This document shows, piece by piece, positions 24,758 through 33,779 of a stretch of 64,000 bases of DNA. Below the pieces are notes generated by a model. It saw nothing but the letters and a program-made list of their open reading frames with translations. It was not told the DNA's origin and did not search any database. The stretch covers positions 34,150 to 98,149 of the forward strand of contig NZ_JYNH01000005.1 of the NCBI RefSeq assembly GCF_000960765.1, given 5' to 3'. How positions within the stretch are numbered: the first letter of the stretch is position 1; every line of letters begins with the position of its first letter. The stretch is from Desulfosporosinus sp. I2. GTDB taxonomy: Bacteria > Bacillota > Desulfitobacteriia > Desulfitobacteriales > Desulfitobacteriaceae. A program made the translations under genes and the position numbers.

Positions 24758-26467
24758 TTAAGTCGTGAAGGTTCTATGAACATTATCGAGTTCTTCCCCG
24801 GTCACGTCAAACACAGCATTCTCAGCTGCAGGGTTGGGTATTTCTGTAAAGTGTTCTGGCAAACGATCATTAACATTCGTAAAACCTGCCGCTTGGTTAA
24901 AGGCTCGTTCCCACTTGATTGTGTTCCTAGCAATTGCTTGCAGTTCTTCAAGCACATAGTCCGTGCCTAATTGGGAATTGACCAATTGACAGAGGATTTC
25001 CGGATGAGCTCCCAAGACTCCCATGGAAAATAAACACAACCCTAAATCGTCATAAATTGGCACTGTATACTGCGCCTTCTGAGAAAATGCTGCCTGCCCC
25101 TTGGGGGAGTTATGTTTTAAATCTGCACGGATGGAGTTTCCGGCAGTATGATCGGCACCCATTGGGGAAGTCGCATAGGTCACCCCTGTCCCTTTAATGG
25201 CCCGTGGCTCATACGCAGCCATCGCCTGCCCTTTCACCACTGGCACTTCAAGCACCCCTAAAACCTGGCCAGCAAGCTTTGCCCCATTACCCAAAACTCG
25301 TCCCGTTAAAGTTGCCTTGCCGATTTCTTCCACAAGACGGATGGCCCCCTCTTTGTCCCCAAAAGGAAGAAGCCCGCCTGCCATCGCCACACCAAGCGCA
25401 GCACCTACTTCGATCGTATCCAGTCCATAATCGTTACACAAATAATTAAGGTGAGCAATGACGTCGAGGTCCTCAATTTCTAGATTAGATCCCATAAGAG
25501 CAATCGTCTCATATTCTAATGGGGCGACTAAGTCTTTCCCTTGCTCATCCACATAGACATTCGAACACTTGATCAAACAGCCCGGCATGCAAGCATGCGC
25601 GGGTTTTCCTTTGCGGGTGAGGATCGTCTCCCTCAGAGTTTCCCCACTAATCTTGTCCACGCCTGAAAACTGGCCCGTCGAAAAGTTCCGCGTTGGCAAG
25701 CCTCCAATGGCATTTGTCAGATTCACTAACGCTGCAGTCCCAAAGTCTGTATAATTCTTAATTACGGGAGAGGTTTTAAGCAGCCGAGCATATTCTTGAA
25801 TCACGCTTTTAAACGCCTCTGGTCGTTGCGGTTCGAGGTTTCCCATCCCCGTATCATCAATCACCAGAGCCTTTAGCCCTTTGGAGCCCATGACTGCACC
25901 AAGACCACCGCGGCCACTGTATCTACTTGGGACCCCTTCAGTGTCCGTATTAGCAATTCCTGCAGCTAGTAGACGATTTTCGCCAGCCGACCCAATACAA
26001 GAAATAGCGACCTTCTCGCCAAAGTCTTGTCTCAGACGGGCCGCAGTCTCATATACCCCACTGCCCCAATAGCCTTCAGCGGAAAGCAGTTCTGCCCCCG
26101 TCACCGTAATCTTTAATATGTATTTTTGAGCATCCTTAGGAAGGTCCTCGATAATCACTGCTTGATAACCGAGTCGTGCCAGCTTTATGCCGACAACCCC
26201 TCCTCCATTACTCTCTTTAATCCCACCCGTTAAAGGACTCTTACCGCCAATCGAAATTCGCCCAGAACTAAAAACCATACTGCCGCCAAGTAGCCCCGGT
26301 GTGAAAATTAACAAATTATGCCGCCCTAGAGGTTCACAGGTTGCCTTCACTTCAGTCAACATATATTTTGCAATAAACGCCCGACCGCCGAGCAGGCGAT
26401 AATCTTCTTTGGGCTTTTCAGTCACGACACTTAAGGTTGACATATTCACTCGTAAGATTTTGCTCAT
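24758..26467 (-). CDS. aor: Tungsten-type aldehyde:ferredoxin oxidoreductase
   Basis: The 569-residue protein matches the AOR family. The N-terminal pterin-binding domain has KSPLTGGIKESNGGG, SRYSGRGGLGAVMGSKGLKA and PTRNFSTGQF. The cluster cysteines are in ACMPGCLIKC, with the distal one in DDLGLCLFS. It would interconvert aldehydes and carboxylic acids with ferredoxin in the cytoplasm, using tungsto- or molybdopterin. GGGGAGGG precedes the ATG. It stands alone, without a MoaD-like or ferredoxin partner beside it. Confidence 0.92.
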   Translation of the reverse strand: MSKILRVNMSTLSVVTEKPKEDYRLLGGRAFIAKYMLTEVKATCEPLGRHNLLIFTPGLLGGSMVFSSGRISIGGKSPLTGGIKESNGGGVVGIKLARLGYQAVIIEDLPKDAQKYILKITVTGAELLSAEGYWGSGVYETAARLRQDFGEKVAISCIGSAGENRLLAAGIANTDTEGVPSRYSGRGGLGAVMGSKGLKALVIDDTGMGNLEPQRPEAFKSVIQEYARLLKTSPVIKNYTDFGTAALVNLTNAIGGLPTRNFSTGQFSGVDKISGETLRETILTRKGKPAHACMPGCLIKCSNVYVDEQGKDLVAPLEYETIALMGSNLEIEDLDVIAHLNYLCNDYGLDTIEVGAALGVAMAGGLLPFGDKEGAIRLVEEIGKATLTGRVLGNGAKLAGQVLGVLEVPVVKGQAMAAYEPRAIKGTGVTYATSPMGADHTAGNSIRADLKHNSPKGQAAFSQKAQYTVPIYDDLGLCLFSMGVLGAHPEILCQLVNSQLGTDYVLEELQAIARNTIKWERAFNQAAGFTNVNDRLPEHFTEIPNPAAENAVFDVTGEELDNVHRTFTT

Positions 26468-26604
26468 TCATATACCCTCCCCATGTGTATGCACTAAACT
26501 TTTCCATTGTTTAGCACGCGAATTAAGCACCTATACTTTATCCTCTTCAATCTAAATAATTCGCCAAGGCGGACTAATTAATTCAGCGCAGCGTCTCCTT
26601 TTGC

Positions 26605-27795
26605 TTAGGGATGTTCGAGAGTTTTTTTTCCAGTGATATATACCCATCCGGCGTTCAAGAAAAGTAGGGCTGAAGTGGAGATAAAGACATACTGAATTCC
26701 AAAATAAGCTGCCATTTGCCCACCGAGGTTCGGCCCGGCGATATTGCCTAAAAACTGAGCAGATTGATTGTAACCGAATACCCTGCCGGTAACCGACTGA
26801 GGAACACTCCGTTTAATGAGGGAGTTAACCGAAGGCAGCATACCAGCCATTGTAAGGCCTAAAAGAAAGCGTAATCCCATCAGTTGCCACAAATTGTGGA
26901 CGAAGGCTTGGGGAATAAATACCATCGCAGCAAGGAATAGACAAACCATGAGGATCTTACGGGCCCCGTACTGATCCGATAACCTCCCAAGCCAAGGAGC
27001 CGCGAGAATATTAGACAACCCAGCAACCGAAACGACGGCACCGGAGACAATTGCCACATGGCCCATGTTTTGGGCTAATTGATTAACATAGATAGTAACG
27101 ATTGGTTCAATTGACATGTTGGCAAATTGAATCATAAACGTGGTAAGAAACATAGCTACCAGCACCTTAGGATGTTTAATCAACTTAAAGACTTCCTTGT
27201 TTGTTAAATCGGTTCTGGTCGGTTTAACAAATTCTTCACGTACAAACAATAGCGATACGAGAAAGGAAAGCAGCATAAATCCCCCGGTGACAAAGAAGAC
27301 ATGGTGAAGTCCAATGATTTCCGATAAAGTGCCTCCAATCAACGGGCCGATTAATGTACCAGCGACAGATCCGGTTGATAAGGTTCCCAAGGCCCATCCA
27401 GAGTGTTCTTTGGGTGCCTGGGTAGCGACTAGGGTGATGGCTGCCGGGATATAGCCATTAACTGCACCCATCAAAAGTCGGAGAAAAAACAGCTGATAAA
27501 CATTCTGGACAAGTCCTATGAGTGTCATGATAACCGCCATACCCAAGCTGGCGCGTAACAGCATCAGTTTTCGACCGTGTTTATCGGCCAGTCTCCCCCA
27601 AATTGGTGACACGAAGGCCGATAACATAAACGTAGCACTATAGACTAATCCCGACCATTGTGCGATTCTCGCGACTTCTTTTACACCGAGTTGCTCGATG
27701 TATAAGGGCAAAAATGGGATTACCAAGCTCGAGCCGATCATTGTTATGAAACATCCAGACCATAGTATATATAAGTTGCGTTTCCAAAGAGGCAT
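26605..27795 (-). CDS. MFS multidrug exporter (MdtG-like)
   Basis: The 396-residue protein has 12 predicted helices. Its N-terminus NLYILWSGCFITMIGSSLVIPFLP, read in short parts, and the loop motif GRLADKHGRKLMLL match the MdtG/YfmO type of drug exporters. The second-half loop is GRLSDQYGARKIL. It probably exports toxic compounds by proton antiport; its substrate is unknown. AAAGGA precedes the ATG. It is followed on the same strand by AOR and preceded by the EamA gene, each more than 75 bases away. Confidence 0.85.
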   Translation of the reverse strand: MPLWKRNLYILWSGCFITMIGSSLVIPFLPLYIEQLGVKEVARIAQWSGLVYSATFMLSAFVSPIWGRLADKHGRKLMLLRASLGMAVIMTLIGLVQNVYQLFFLRLLMGAVNGYIPAAITLVATQAPKEHSGWALGTLSTGSVAGTLIGPLIGGTLSEIIGLHHVFFVTGGFMLLSFLVSLLFVREEFVKPTRTDLTNKEVFKLIKHPKVLVAMFLTTFMIQFANMSIEPIVTIYVNQLAQNMGHVAIVSGAVVSVAGLSNILAAPWLGRLSDQYGARKILMVCLFLAAMVFIPQAFVHNLWQLMGLRFLLGLTMAGMLPSVNSLIKRSVPQSVTGRVFGYNQSAQFLGNIAGPNLGGQMAAYFGIQYVFISTSALLFLNAGWVYITGKKTLEHP

Positions 27796-27874
27796 GAGTA
27801 TATCCTTTCATGTTGCAGTTTGCGTAGGAAAATAAACCTGATTCTAATCCTATAACCGGATTTTCTGCACGGTT

Positions 27875-28780
27875 TTAGGAAGTTATTTGAGTCTTTCTCT
27901 TGGTCTTTGATAGTTGCACTAAAAAGACGCCACCCAAAATAATCGCCGCTGAAACAAACACATAGCCTGAAACTGGTTCTCCAAGAATGACGGCCCCTAA
28001 AAAGACTCCGACAACTGGATTAACATAGGCATAGGTACCCGCTTTTGAAGCGGGCCATTTTTGCAAAAGGTAGATGAACGAGCTGTAGCCAATGATAGAT
28101 CCAAACAAAACCAAATAAGCCATGGCTCCAATTCCCTTGCTTGTCAGATGTATTTCGGTGGCCTCTCCCATTAGGAGCCCAACTATGGTTAACCCAATCC
28201 CGCCAGCTAACATCTGAATTCCAATGTTTGTGATGGTCGATCCCGTAGGCGTAAAGGTTTTGGAATAGACAGAACCTAAGGACCAAGAGAACGAGGCTAT
28301 TACGATTAATATTCCGCCTGAAATATCAATAATATTAGCATCTGAACCCGTTAAGACCAGAAGTGCAACCCCACTAAACCCCAATAGCAAACCAACCCAC
28401 CCCTTAACACCAAGCCTCGGACCATTGGGTAAGATTAATTCCAGAATCGCATTAAACAAGGGACCTATGGCCATAAGTAAGGCTGTAGCCCCAGAATAGA
28501 CCCATTGCTCTGCCCATACAACGATTCCATTACCCCCAAGTAACAAAAAACAGCCCACAATGGCTTGTCTCCGTATATCGACAAAACTTTGCGGGAACTT
28601 ATTGCCACGAAAATAGGCAAACAGTGTTACTAATGACCCGGCAATCAAAAATCTAATACCCGCAAATAATTCAGGAGGAAGATCACTCACTCCGATTCGA
28701 ATAGCCAAATATGTAGAGCCCCAAATTATGCATACCGCTATATAAGCCAAAATTACCATAGAATCTTCTCTCTTTACCAT
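27875..28780 (-). CDS. EamA (DMT) family transporter
   Basis: The 301-residue protein has 10 hydrophobic helices arranged as two EamA repeats. CIIWGSTYLAIRIGV opens the first and SFSWSLGSVYSKTF the second, and ALLMAIGPLFNAIL and YLLQKWPASKAGTYAYVNPVVG are typical of the YedA/RhaT-like branch. It would export metabolites such as amino acids. AAAGGTGAG precedes ATG 28780; an internal ATG at 28759 is also possible. The C-terminal KTKRKTQITS tail lies in the cytoplasm. Confidence 0.85.
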   Translation of the reverse strand: MVKREDSMVILAYIAVCIIWGSTYLAIRIGVSDLPPELFAGIRFLIAGSLVTLFAYFRGNKFPQSFVDIRRQAIVGCFLLLGGNGIVVWAEQWVYSGATALLMAIGPLFNAILELILPNGPRLGVKGWVGLLLGFSGVALLVLTGSDANIIDISGGILIVIASFSWSLGSVYSKTFTPTGSTITNIGIQMLAGGIGLTIVGLLMGEATEIHLTSKGIGAMAYLVLFGSIIGYSSFIYLLQKWPASKAGTYAYVNPVVGVFLGAVILGEPVSGYVFVSAAIILGGVFLVQLSKTKRKTQITS

Positions 28781-28996
28781 AAGCTCACCTTTCCAAATAA
28801 AACGCCAACAAATTTTAATCTAATATATTCGCTATTAAATTCGCAAAAACCTTCTTAACTTTATAGTCCCATAAGTGACGGTTACCCTCTTCCTTTTATT
28901 TAATATCTTAAGAATTAGCCTTTTCTCGTTAATCTCTGACGGGGATCTATCCTCTACCATTTGGAGTATTGCTGGACCGTTGTTCTTGTCCTAAAC

Positions 28997-29036
28997 AAAA
29001 ACACCCTCGGAAATCAAGTGACTTCGCAAGGGTGCG
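28997..29036 (-). terminator. Terminator of the rubrerythrin gene
   Basis: CACCCT and AGGGTG close a hairpin just beyond the rubrerythrin stop. On the minus strand GTTTTTGTTT follows directly. Confidence 0.75.
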
Positions 29037-29056
29037 GCTAATGGCATGACAATTTT

Positions 29057-29542
29057 TTAATACTTTATAAATTTTGTTCCCAAAGTACCGCAGATAAAAC
29101 AGCGTTCCGGTACTACTTTCTCAATGTTTCCACAAACAGGACATAGATAGTAAAATACTTCTTCCTCCTGTTCCAGATTATCTAGTGCTTCCTTATACAG
29201 TTTCGCATGGACCTCTTCGGCCTTTAGAGCATAAGTAAACGTTCTAACCGCTGCTTGATTTCCTTCTTCCTGAGCCGCTTTTAGAAATTCAGGATACATG
29301 CTTTGATATTCATGATTCTCTCCATTAACTGCATCGTTTAAGTTTTCAACAGTTGACTTAATCTTATCTGCAACCTCGAAATGTTTTAAGGCATGAATGG
29401 TTTCCGCATCTGAAGCTGCTTTAAAAAGCTTTGCAGCATTCTTTTTACCATCTGCCTCAGCTTTTTTTGAATAAGCAATATATTTTCGATTAGCCTGTGA
29501 TTCTCCAGCAAAAGCTTCCATTAAATTTTCCAATGTTTTCAT
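29057..29542 (-). CDS. rbr: Rubrerythrin
   Basis: The 161-residue protein has the ferritin-like diiron domain (GESQANRKY, ETIHALKHF, then KAEEVHAKLY) and a C-terminal rubredoxin-like domain with CPVCGNIEK and CFICGT. It detoxifies hydrogen peroxide using electrons from reduced rubredoxin-type carriers in the cytoplasm of anaerobes. ATG 29542 follows AAGGGAGG and is preferred to the start at 29566. It is a single gene with its own terminator. Confidence 0.95.
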   Translation of the reverse strand: MKTLENLMEAFAGESQANRKYIAYSKKAEADGKKNAAKLFKAASDAETIHALKHFEVADKIKSTVENLNDAVNGENHEYQSMYPEFLKAAQEEGNQAAVRTFTYALKAEEVHAKLYKEALDNLEQEEEVFYYLCPVCGNIEKVVPERCFICGTLGTKFIKY

Positions 29543-29766
29543 AAAGTTTCCTCCCTTATAGTTCAAATCTAACCATTATGCAAGATCAATCATCATTTGG
29601 GCTTACTTATTTTTAGTGATTGGCGACTGCATAAAGATTAATAACTATAATATACCATATAAAATCTTTATACCATAATACCCAACAATATTTAGAGGGC
29701 ATACCAAAGCGAGGTTGAATGCCAACCTAGATCTCCCTCAAGTCCACCCAGGTCGACTCTAACTTT

Positions 29767-30087
29767 TTACCACCTACGTCTGCAATCCATCATAACGTTA
29801 TAGTTAATGACCTTTTCAGTAAGTTCTTGTCTAGAAATAGTAGAGTCTTCATCACGTAACTTCAAATCACCCGTTGTGGCAGGCGGAAAACGATTGTATT
29901 CTTCGGTGGTTTGATCCAGATAACCTGAGTTTTTCAGGACAATGTATGCGGCTCTAAGTTTTCGGGGTAAAAAGTAAAGACCCTCAATCTTTAAAGGTTT
30001 TCCTGAACCAGGAAGGTTTTGGGAATCACCCCTAGCTATAGCCTCCTGAATTCTCCGTTCTGTGAGCATACTAAAGATATCTTTCAT
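29767..30087 (-). CDS. DUF1992 protein (DnaJ-homologue subfamily C28 domain)
   Basis: The 106-residue protein begins MLTERRIQEAIARGD, followed by LPGSGKPLKI and LRAAYIVLKNSGYL, the conserved parts of DUF1992. There is no J domain despite the family name. Function is unknown. The N-terminal MKDIFSM precedes the conserved part and fits the family's usual length. The ATG is preceded by AGGGGA. It stands alone. Confidence 0.82.
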   Translation of the reverse strand: MKDIFSMLTERRIQEAIARGDSQNLPGSGKPLKIEGLYFLPRKLRAAYIVLKNSGYLDQTTEEYNRFPPATTGDLKLRDEDSTISRQELTEKVINYNVMMDCRRRW

Positions 30088-30206
30088 GCTGCTATCCCCT
30101 CACAAGCAAATAATTTTTGTTTTTGTATTATATGATAAACAGCATTCATAAGCCCATGAATTGCTGCGCTTCTACTAGTTTTATAACATATTACCTGAAC
30201 TCTGGC

Positions 30207-30368
30207 TCACTCACTATAGTCCGTCCTTAACAGAGCACAAGAATATATTGAAACCGTGAGAACAATTTTTACAAATACTATAGCGGGAGGGGATTTGCTT
30301 ATTAAGTCAATAAAGTATGCGGAAAAATAATTAGGACAATATTTAGGACAATATATTCTCTCGTTCAT
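30207..30368 (-). CDS. Possible small membrane protein
   Basis: A 53-codon frame starts with ATG 30368, 5 bases after GAGGAG, a good binding site. The peptide has a CPKYCPNYF motif and one hydrophobic stretch (PAIVFVKIVLTVSIYS). I recognise no family and no partner. The good start signal is the main reason to keep it, and it could be chance. Confidence 0.3.
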   Translation of the reverse strand: MNERIYCPKYCPNYFSAYFIDLISKSPPAIVFVKIVLTVSIYSCALLRTDYSE

Positions 30369-30588
30369 GTTACTCCTCAATTCTCCACTATTTTTCATAG
30401 CTTGAACCCCTCAACCTATGTTGTTCGTCATTATCTATTCTAATTACTCAAGCATATATTTCACCCTCACTTATACAATGACTAATAAGTGCTATCAACT
30501 GATAGTTCTTATTTCTCTCTGAGAAGTCAAGATTTTCAACCTAGCACCGAATAAGTGCAACGTTTGGGAGAATCGACTGCTCCAATTT
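30369..30588. other. Upstream region of yyaC
   Basis: This spacer holds no other gene. It contains a short palindrome, CTATCAACTGATAG, at about 30493-30506 that could be a regulator site for yyaC. I see no clear sigma-A or sporulation sigma promoter. Confidence 0.3.
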
Positions 30589-31191
30589 ATGGGGGTGACA
30601 ATAATTATAGATAATTCGAGACACATCCTAGCCTCGGTTAATTCATTCACCTATAATTACTGGGATAAACTATCGTTCGTCTCCACTTTAAAAGAACTTA
30701 CATCCACGAAAAAGGTGCTCTTCGCCTGTATTGGTACGGACCGGGCAACCGGCGACTGTCTGGGACCATTGGTTGGAACAAATTTAAAGCGTCTGGGTTA
30801 TACGGTATTAGGGACACTGGATGAACCTCTGCACGCGCAAAACCTGATTCAAGAACTTAAAAAAGGTTCGGCCCTCTATAATCCCGATATAGTCCTGGCG
30901 ATCGATGCCTGTTTAGGTAAAATCGAAGAAATTGGCAAAATAACCCTGTCCAACTCTCCCTTAACACCAGGAACAGCAGTCCGTAAAGATTTGCCCACTG
31001 TAGGTGATATCTCAATCATGGGAATTGTTAATATGGGAGGCTTTTTTGAACTTCAGGTTCTGCAGTGTACCCGTCTTCATACGGTGATGAAGCTTGCCTC
31101 AGATATCACACACTTAATTTGGCAGGCAGTACCTGATTCCCGTGAGGATTCTCTAGTCAATAACAGTCAGAAACAGAGTCAATGCTCCTAA
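30589..31191 (+). CDS. yyaC: YyaC-type spore protein (DUF1256)
   Basis: The 200-residue protein matches YyaC/DUF1256: ACIGTDRATGDCLGPLVG, LGTLDEPLHAQNL, VLAIDACLGKIEEIG and the late VNMGGFFELQVLQ. The fold is like the GPR spore protease and hydrogenase-maturation proteases. It is found in endospore formers and expressed during sporulation, though its substrate is unknown. The start ATG at 30589 has only a weak binding site, so an alternative start a few codons in (GTG 30595) is possible. Confidence 0.87.
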   Translation: MGVTIIIDNSRHILASVNSFTYNYWDKLSFVSTLKELTSTKKVLFACIGTDRATGDCLGPLVGTNLKRLGYTVLGTLDEPLHAQNLIQELKKGSALYNPDIVLAIDACLGKIEEIGKITLSNSPLTPGTAVRKDLPTVGDISIMGIVNMGGFFELQVLQCTRLHTVMKLASDITHLIWQAVPDSREDSLVNNSQKQSQCS

Positions 31192-31231
31192 GAACGATTT
31201 GCACAATCCTCTTCCGTCCGGCATGCAACTC

Positions 31232-31386
31232 AAGAAAACTTGGCTGGCGCCCACGAAGACACTGTCTTCGCACGTGTTAGCTTAGCGGAGCGAAGACACT
31301 GTCTTCGTACGAATTAGCCTTCTAGTTAGCCTTAGCGAAGGTGGCCGCCTTAGTTGCCCTTATACTTTCTTTCTAGTACTAGAAAA
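31232..31386. repeat. Dispersed palindromic element, intergenic copy
   Basis: The first 58 bases (AAGAAAACTTGGCTGGCGCC onward) and a later block (GCGAAGGTGGCCGCCTTAGT onward) are nearly identical to DNA inside the M48 protease gene at 42475. The hairpin unit GCGAAGACACTGTCTTCG occurs twice here and once there. The copy sits between yyaC and xpt, outside any gene. Its right end (TTCTAGTACTAGAA) is palindromic too. Confidence 0.85.
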
Positions 31387-31409
31387 ACCGCACCCTAAAG
31401 TGCGGTTTA
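31386..31409. terminator. Bidirectional hairpin after the palindromic element
   Basis: AACCGCAC and GTGCGGTT form an 8-base stem with a 6-base loop, flanked by AAAAA on the left and TTTATT on the right. It could end yyaC transcription. Confidence 0.6.
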
Positions 31410-31496
31410 TTAACTTAATGTCATCCATAAGAAAATATATTGCTTTTTTGCGATATTAAAGTTATTCTTGTAGTTATTAGTTTCTATTTCTACTGT

Positions 31497-31530
31497 CACT
31501 CCTGAAAAGTTTTAGGAGTGTTTTCATTTT
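31497..31530 (+). terminator. Attenuator-like hairpin just upstream of xpt
   Basis: CACTCCT and AGGAGTG form a 7-base stem with a 10-base loop, followed by TTTTCATTTT and, within 10 bases, the xpt ribosome binding site. A terminator here means xpt transcription must be controlled by read-through. I did not find a purine riboswitch core upstream. Confidence 0.6.
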
Positions 31531-31550
31531 GAGAAGGGAGTATTAGGATC

Positions 31551-32123
31551 ATGCAACTCTTAAAAGATAAAATTCGCACGGACGCAAAAATAGTTGAAAA
31601 TCGAATTATCCAAGTCGATAATTTTCTGAATCACCAATTAGATATTACATTGTTTAATGAAATAGGTAAGGAATTCAAACGCAGGTTTTCAAGTAAAGAA
31701 GTAACAAAAATAGTAACCATCGAAACCTCCGGTATTGCCATTGCCTGTATAGCTGCTCAGTACTTTAATAATGTTCCCGTCGTATTTGCAAAGAAACATG
31801 CGGGCCTCAATATGAACCAGGATGTTTACGAAGCAAAGGTTTATTCTTATACTAAAGATCAGGAATACACCATTAAAATATCAAAAGAGTTCTTATGTCC
31901 GAATGACAAAGTGTTAATTATTGATGATTTCCTAGCTAGCGGAAGTGCACTTATGGGATTGATTAGTTTATTATCTCAAAGTGGCGCGGAGATTTCCGGA
32001 GCGGGTATCGTCATAGAAAAAACATTTCAAGAGGGTAGAAAACTCATACAAGAAAAGGGCATTCAGCTAGAGTCTTTAGCCATCATCGACTCAATACGAG
32101 ATGGCCAGGTTTTTTTCAAATAA
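31551..32123 (+). CDS. xpt: Xanthine phosphoribosyltransferase
   Basis: The 190-residue protein matches Xpt in length and order: MQLLKDKIRTDAKI at the start, ETSGIAIACIAAQYF, VFAKKH, and the phosphoribosyl pyrophosphate site VLIIDDFLASGSAL. It salvages xanthine to XMP in the cytoplasm. AGAAGGGAG precedes the ATG. The hairpin between promoter and gene suggests attenuation, and a long hairpin terminates the gene. Confidence 0.92.
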   Translation: MQLLKDKIRTDAKIVENRIIQVDNFLNHQLDITLFNEIGKEFKRRFSSKEVTKIVTIETSGIAIACIAAQYFNNVPVVFAKKHAGLNMNQDVYEAKVYSYTKDQEYTIKISKEFLCPNDKVLIIDDFLASGSALMGLISLLSQSGAEISGAGIVIEKTFQEGRKLIQEKGIQLESLAIIDSIRDGQVFFK

Positions 32124-32179
32124 ATCAAACATAAAACTAGGGATTGACCCTAGCTTTATAATCACCAACGCTTATCGGA

Positions 32180-32232
32180 GGGGGTGTCGCAAAACTACTT
32201 TTAACAAGTAGTTAGCGATACTCCCTTCTTTA
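32180..32232 (+). terminator. Long hairpin terminator after xpt
   Basis: GGGGTGTCGC and GCGATACTCCC form the outer stem, AAACTACTT and AAGTAGTT the inner one, with TTCTTTATT following on the plus strand. Confidence 0.8.
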
Positions 32233-32246
32233 TTAGGCTAGTTAAA

Positions 32247-32369
32247 TCAGTCATGCAGTCGAACTGAATCATCCTCCGGTATTAACACCTCAAAATTAAA
32301 TGGTAAAACTAATTGATAGCGACCTTTAAATTCGGTATAATTCTTACTGTATAATTTAGTGGTTTGCAT
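32247..32369 (-). pseudogene. N-terminal remnant of an IS1182-type transposase
   Basis: A 40-codon frame starts MQTTKLYSKNYTEFKG and continues YQLVLPFNFEVLIPEDDSVR before a stop. This matches, as I recall, the conserved N-terminus of IS1182-family transposases (YQLxLPFNxExLIPEDDxVR). The DDE catalytic domain, about 400 residues, is missing, and no second terminal repeat is obvious, so this is a dead relic. The adjacent hairpin at 32386-32416 may belong to it. Confidence 0.65.
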
Positions 32370-32385
32370 AACTTAATTATACGCC

Positions 32386-32416
32386 AACTGCGGGTTCTTT
32401 GGAATCCGCAGTTTTT
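32386..32416 (+). terminator. Hairpin with T tract next to the transposase remnant
   Basis: AACTGCGG and CCGCAGTT form an 8-base stem followed by TTTATTT on the plus strand. No plus-strand gene lies directly before it, so it may be part of the insertion element's end. Confidence 0.6.
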
Positions 32417-32454
32417 ATTTAAGAGTACAAAAGTAGGCTGCTGCTCTACGAACT

Positions 32455-32655
32455 ATGAAGTTCATTTTGCAACAGCCCCTTCTAGATATTGTTGAATTCT
32501 ATGTATATCATATACTTGATAAAGAAATTATTGGGCTTGATGAAAGTAAAGTTTATCGAGATGATTACGTTAATTCTATTTCTGCCCTACAAACGAGAAA
32601 AGGTAGAGATATGTTAGCCATAGTTAAAAAGCAGGTGAATGAACATGATGAATAG
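32455..32655 (+). CDS. Hypothetical small protein upstream of a decayed gene
   Basis: A 66-codon frame begins MKFILQQPLLDIVEFYVYH and ends KKQVNEHDE, overlapping the start of the next gene. The ribosome binding site is poor, and the first codons lie in what looks like the end of older DNA, so the true N-terminus may be lost. Short first genes overlapping a larger second one are typical of toxin-antitoxin pairs, but I recognise neither partner. Confidence 0.35.
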   Translation: MKFILQQPLLDIVEFYVYHILDKEIIGLDESKVYRDDYVNSISALQTRKGRDMLAIVKKQVNEHDE

Positions 32656-33764
32656 AGAACTCCCATTATTCTCAGATATTTATCTTGGATTTATTAATAT
32701 CTTTTCTATAAAATCCTGCAATGATAAGAAACATATCTCATTGACAGAACAAACGATTGAGCAAATTGAACGTAAGCTTTTAGAAAGGCAAGTCGAAGTA
32801 AAGTGGGATAAAAAAATTGATTATCTTAAATCAGATGTTGAAGCAAATTATGCTAAATCATTTGATGCCACAGAAAAGTTTTTATTCCCCCATGAATCTA
32901 ACCATTTTCGTCGGAAACTTAACAGTTTCTATTTAATATGGGATGATTCCAGTCTATTTAGTAGATCTGACAAAACCATGGAAATTGAAACTTTTCTTAC
33001 TGTTTATCCTAAAATTGAAACAGCCAATTTAATGTTTCACATGAAATTAAAACAAGGAAATGTTGATGACATTATTTTCCTTAAGCAATTATTTTCTAGC
33101 CCTAGCAAGTGTGCGGTAAGCATTGAAACTCCGACCTTTTTCTCACAAACGGATGAGAAAGTTCAATGTGTCAATGAAATTAGCCTGCAGTATATTAAAT
33201 TCGTAAAAGATTGTATTTGTGAAAATGAAAATGAGTCCATTTACTCATCAAATATGATTGAAATTAGGGGAATAACCTTTAACGACAACCATGATATTCA
33301 GAACAGTTACTGTAGTGATTATCCACAGCAAATCTATGGATATTGACATCCGATGAGGGTTGGAGGTTTGTTCCTACCGATTTAGCTCAAAAACGGATAG
33401 GTGAATCCTGAGGTTCGCGAGATTTCTTCCATATACTCACACATGCTAATAGTGTTCTCATGTTTAATTATGCCAAAAGTATTCGAGGAGAAGAATATAC
33501 CAGAATGCAACAAGAGTTGAACCAAATTTATGGTCGCGAAATAAAAGACTATTTTAATGATTCACCTAGAATCGCTGGAGTTGATCACGGCCCACTCATT
33601 ATCCTGGAAAATGTCTCAGTGATGCGCTTTTTACTGAAAAATTCGGCAAAAGCTTTAATTATCCATCTTATAAGTCCAACTTTTTGGAATTAGGACAAGT
33701 GAATTCGAAGGATTTTGAAGTAACACTTAAAAAGTATCTTAGCGGGTTGAAAATTCCCTTCTGA
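32645..33764 (+). pseudogene. Decayed gene of unknown family with several lesions
   Basis: The first part (to 33346) encodes about 230 residues starting MNRELPLFSDIYLGFINIFS. Family-like coding then shifts frame near 33337 (WILTSDEGWRFVP), meets an in-frame TGA at 33409-33411, resumes with VLMFNYAKSIRGEEYTR, and shifts again near 33620, ending in LKKYLSGLKIPF before TGA at 33764. The whole would be about 370 residues. I do not recognise the product. Being next to a transposase relic and having several separate lesions makes this true decay rather than sequencing error. Confidence 0.6.
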
Positions 33765-33779
33765 TTAACAAGCTGGCCA

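Noticed and set aside
24776..26402. Several plus-strand open frames opposite the aldehyde oxidoreductase gene
   Set aside because: They lie wholly within a well-supported gene on the other strand, have proline-rich composition typical of antisense frames, and lack ribosome binding sites.
33409..33411. In-frame TGA as a selenocysteine codon
   Set aside because: The reading frame around it has other lesions and no SECIS-like hairpin was evident; a nonsense mutation is simpler.
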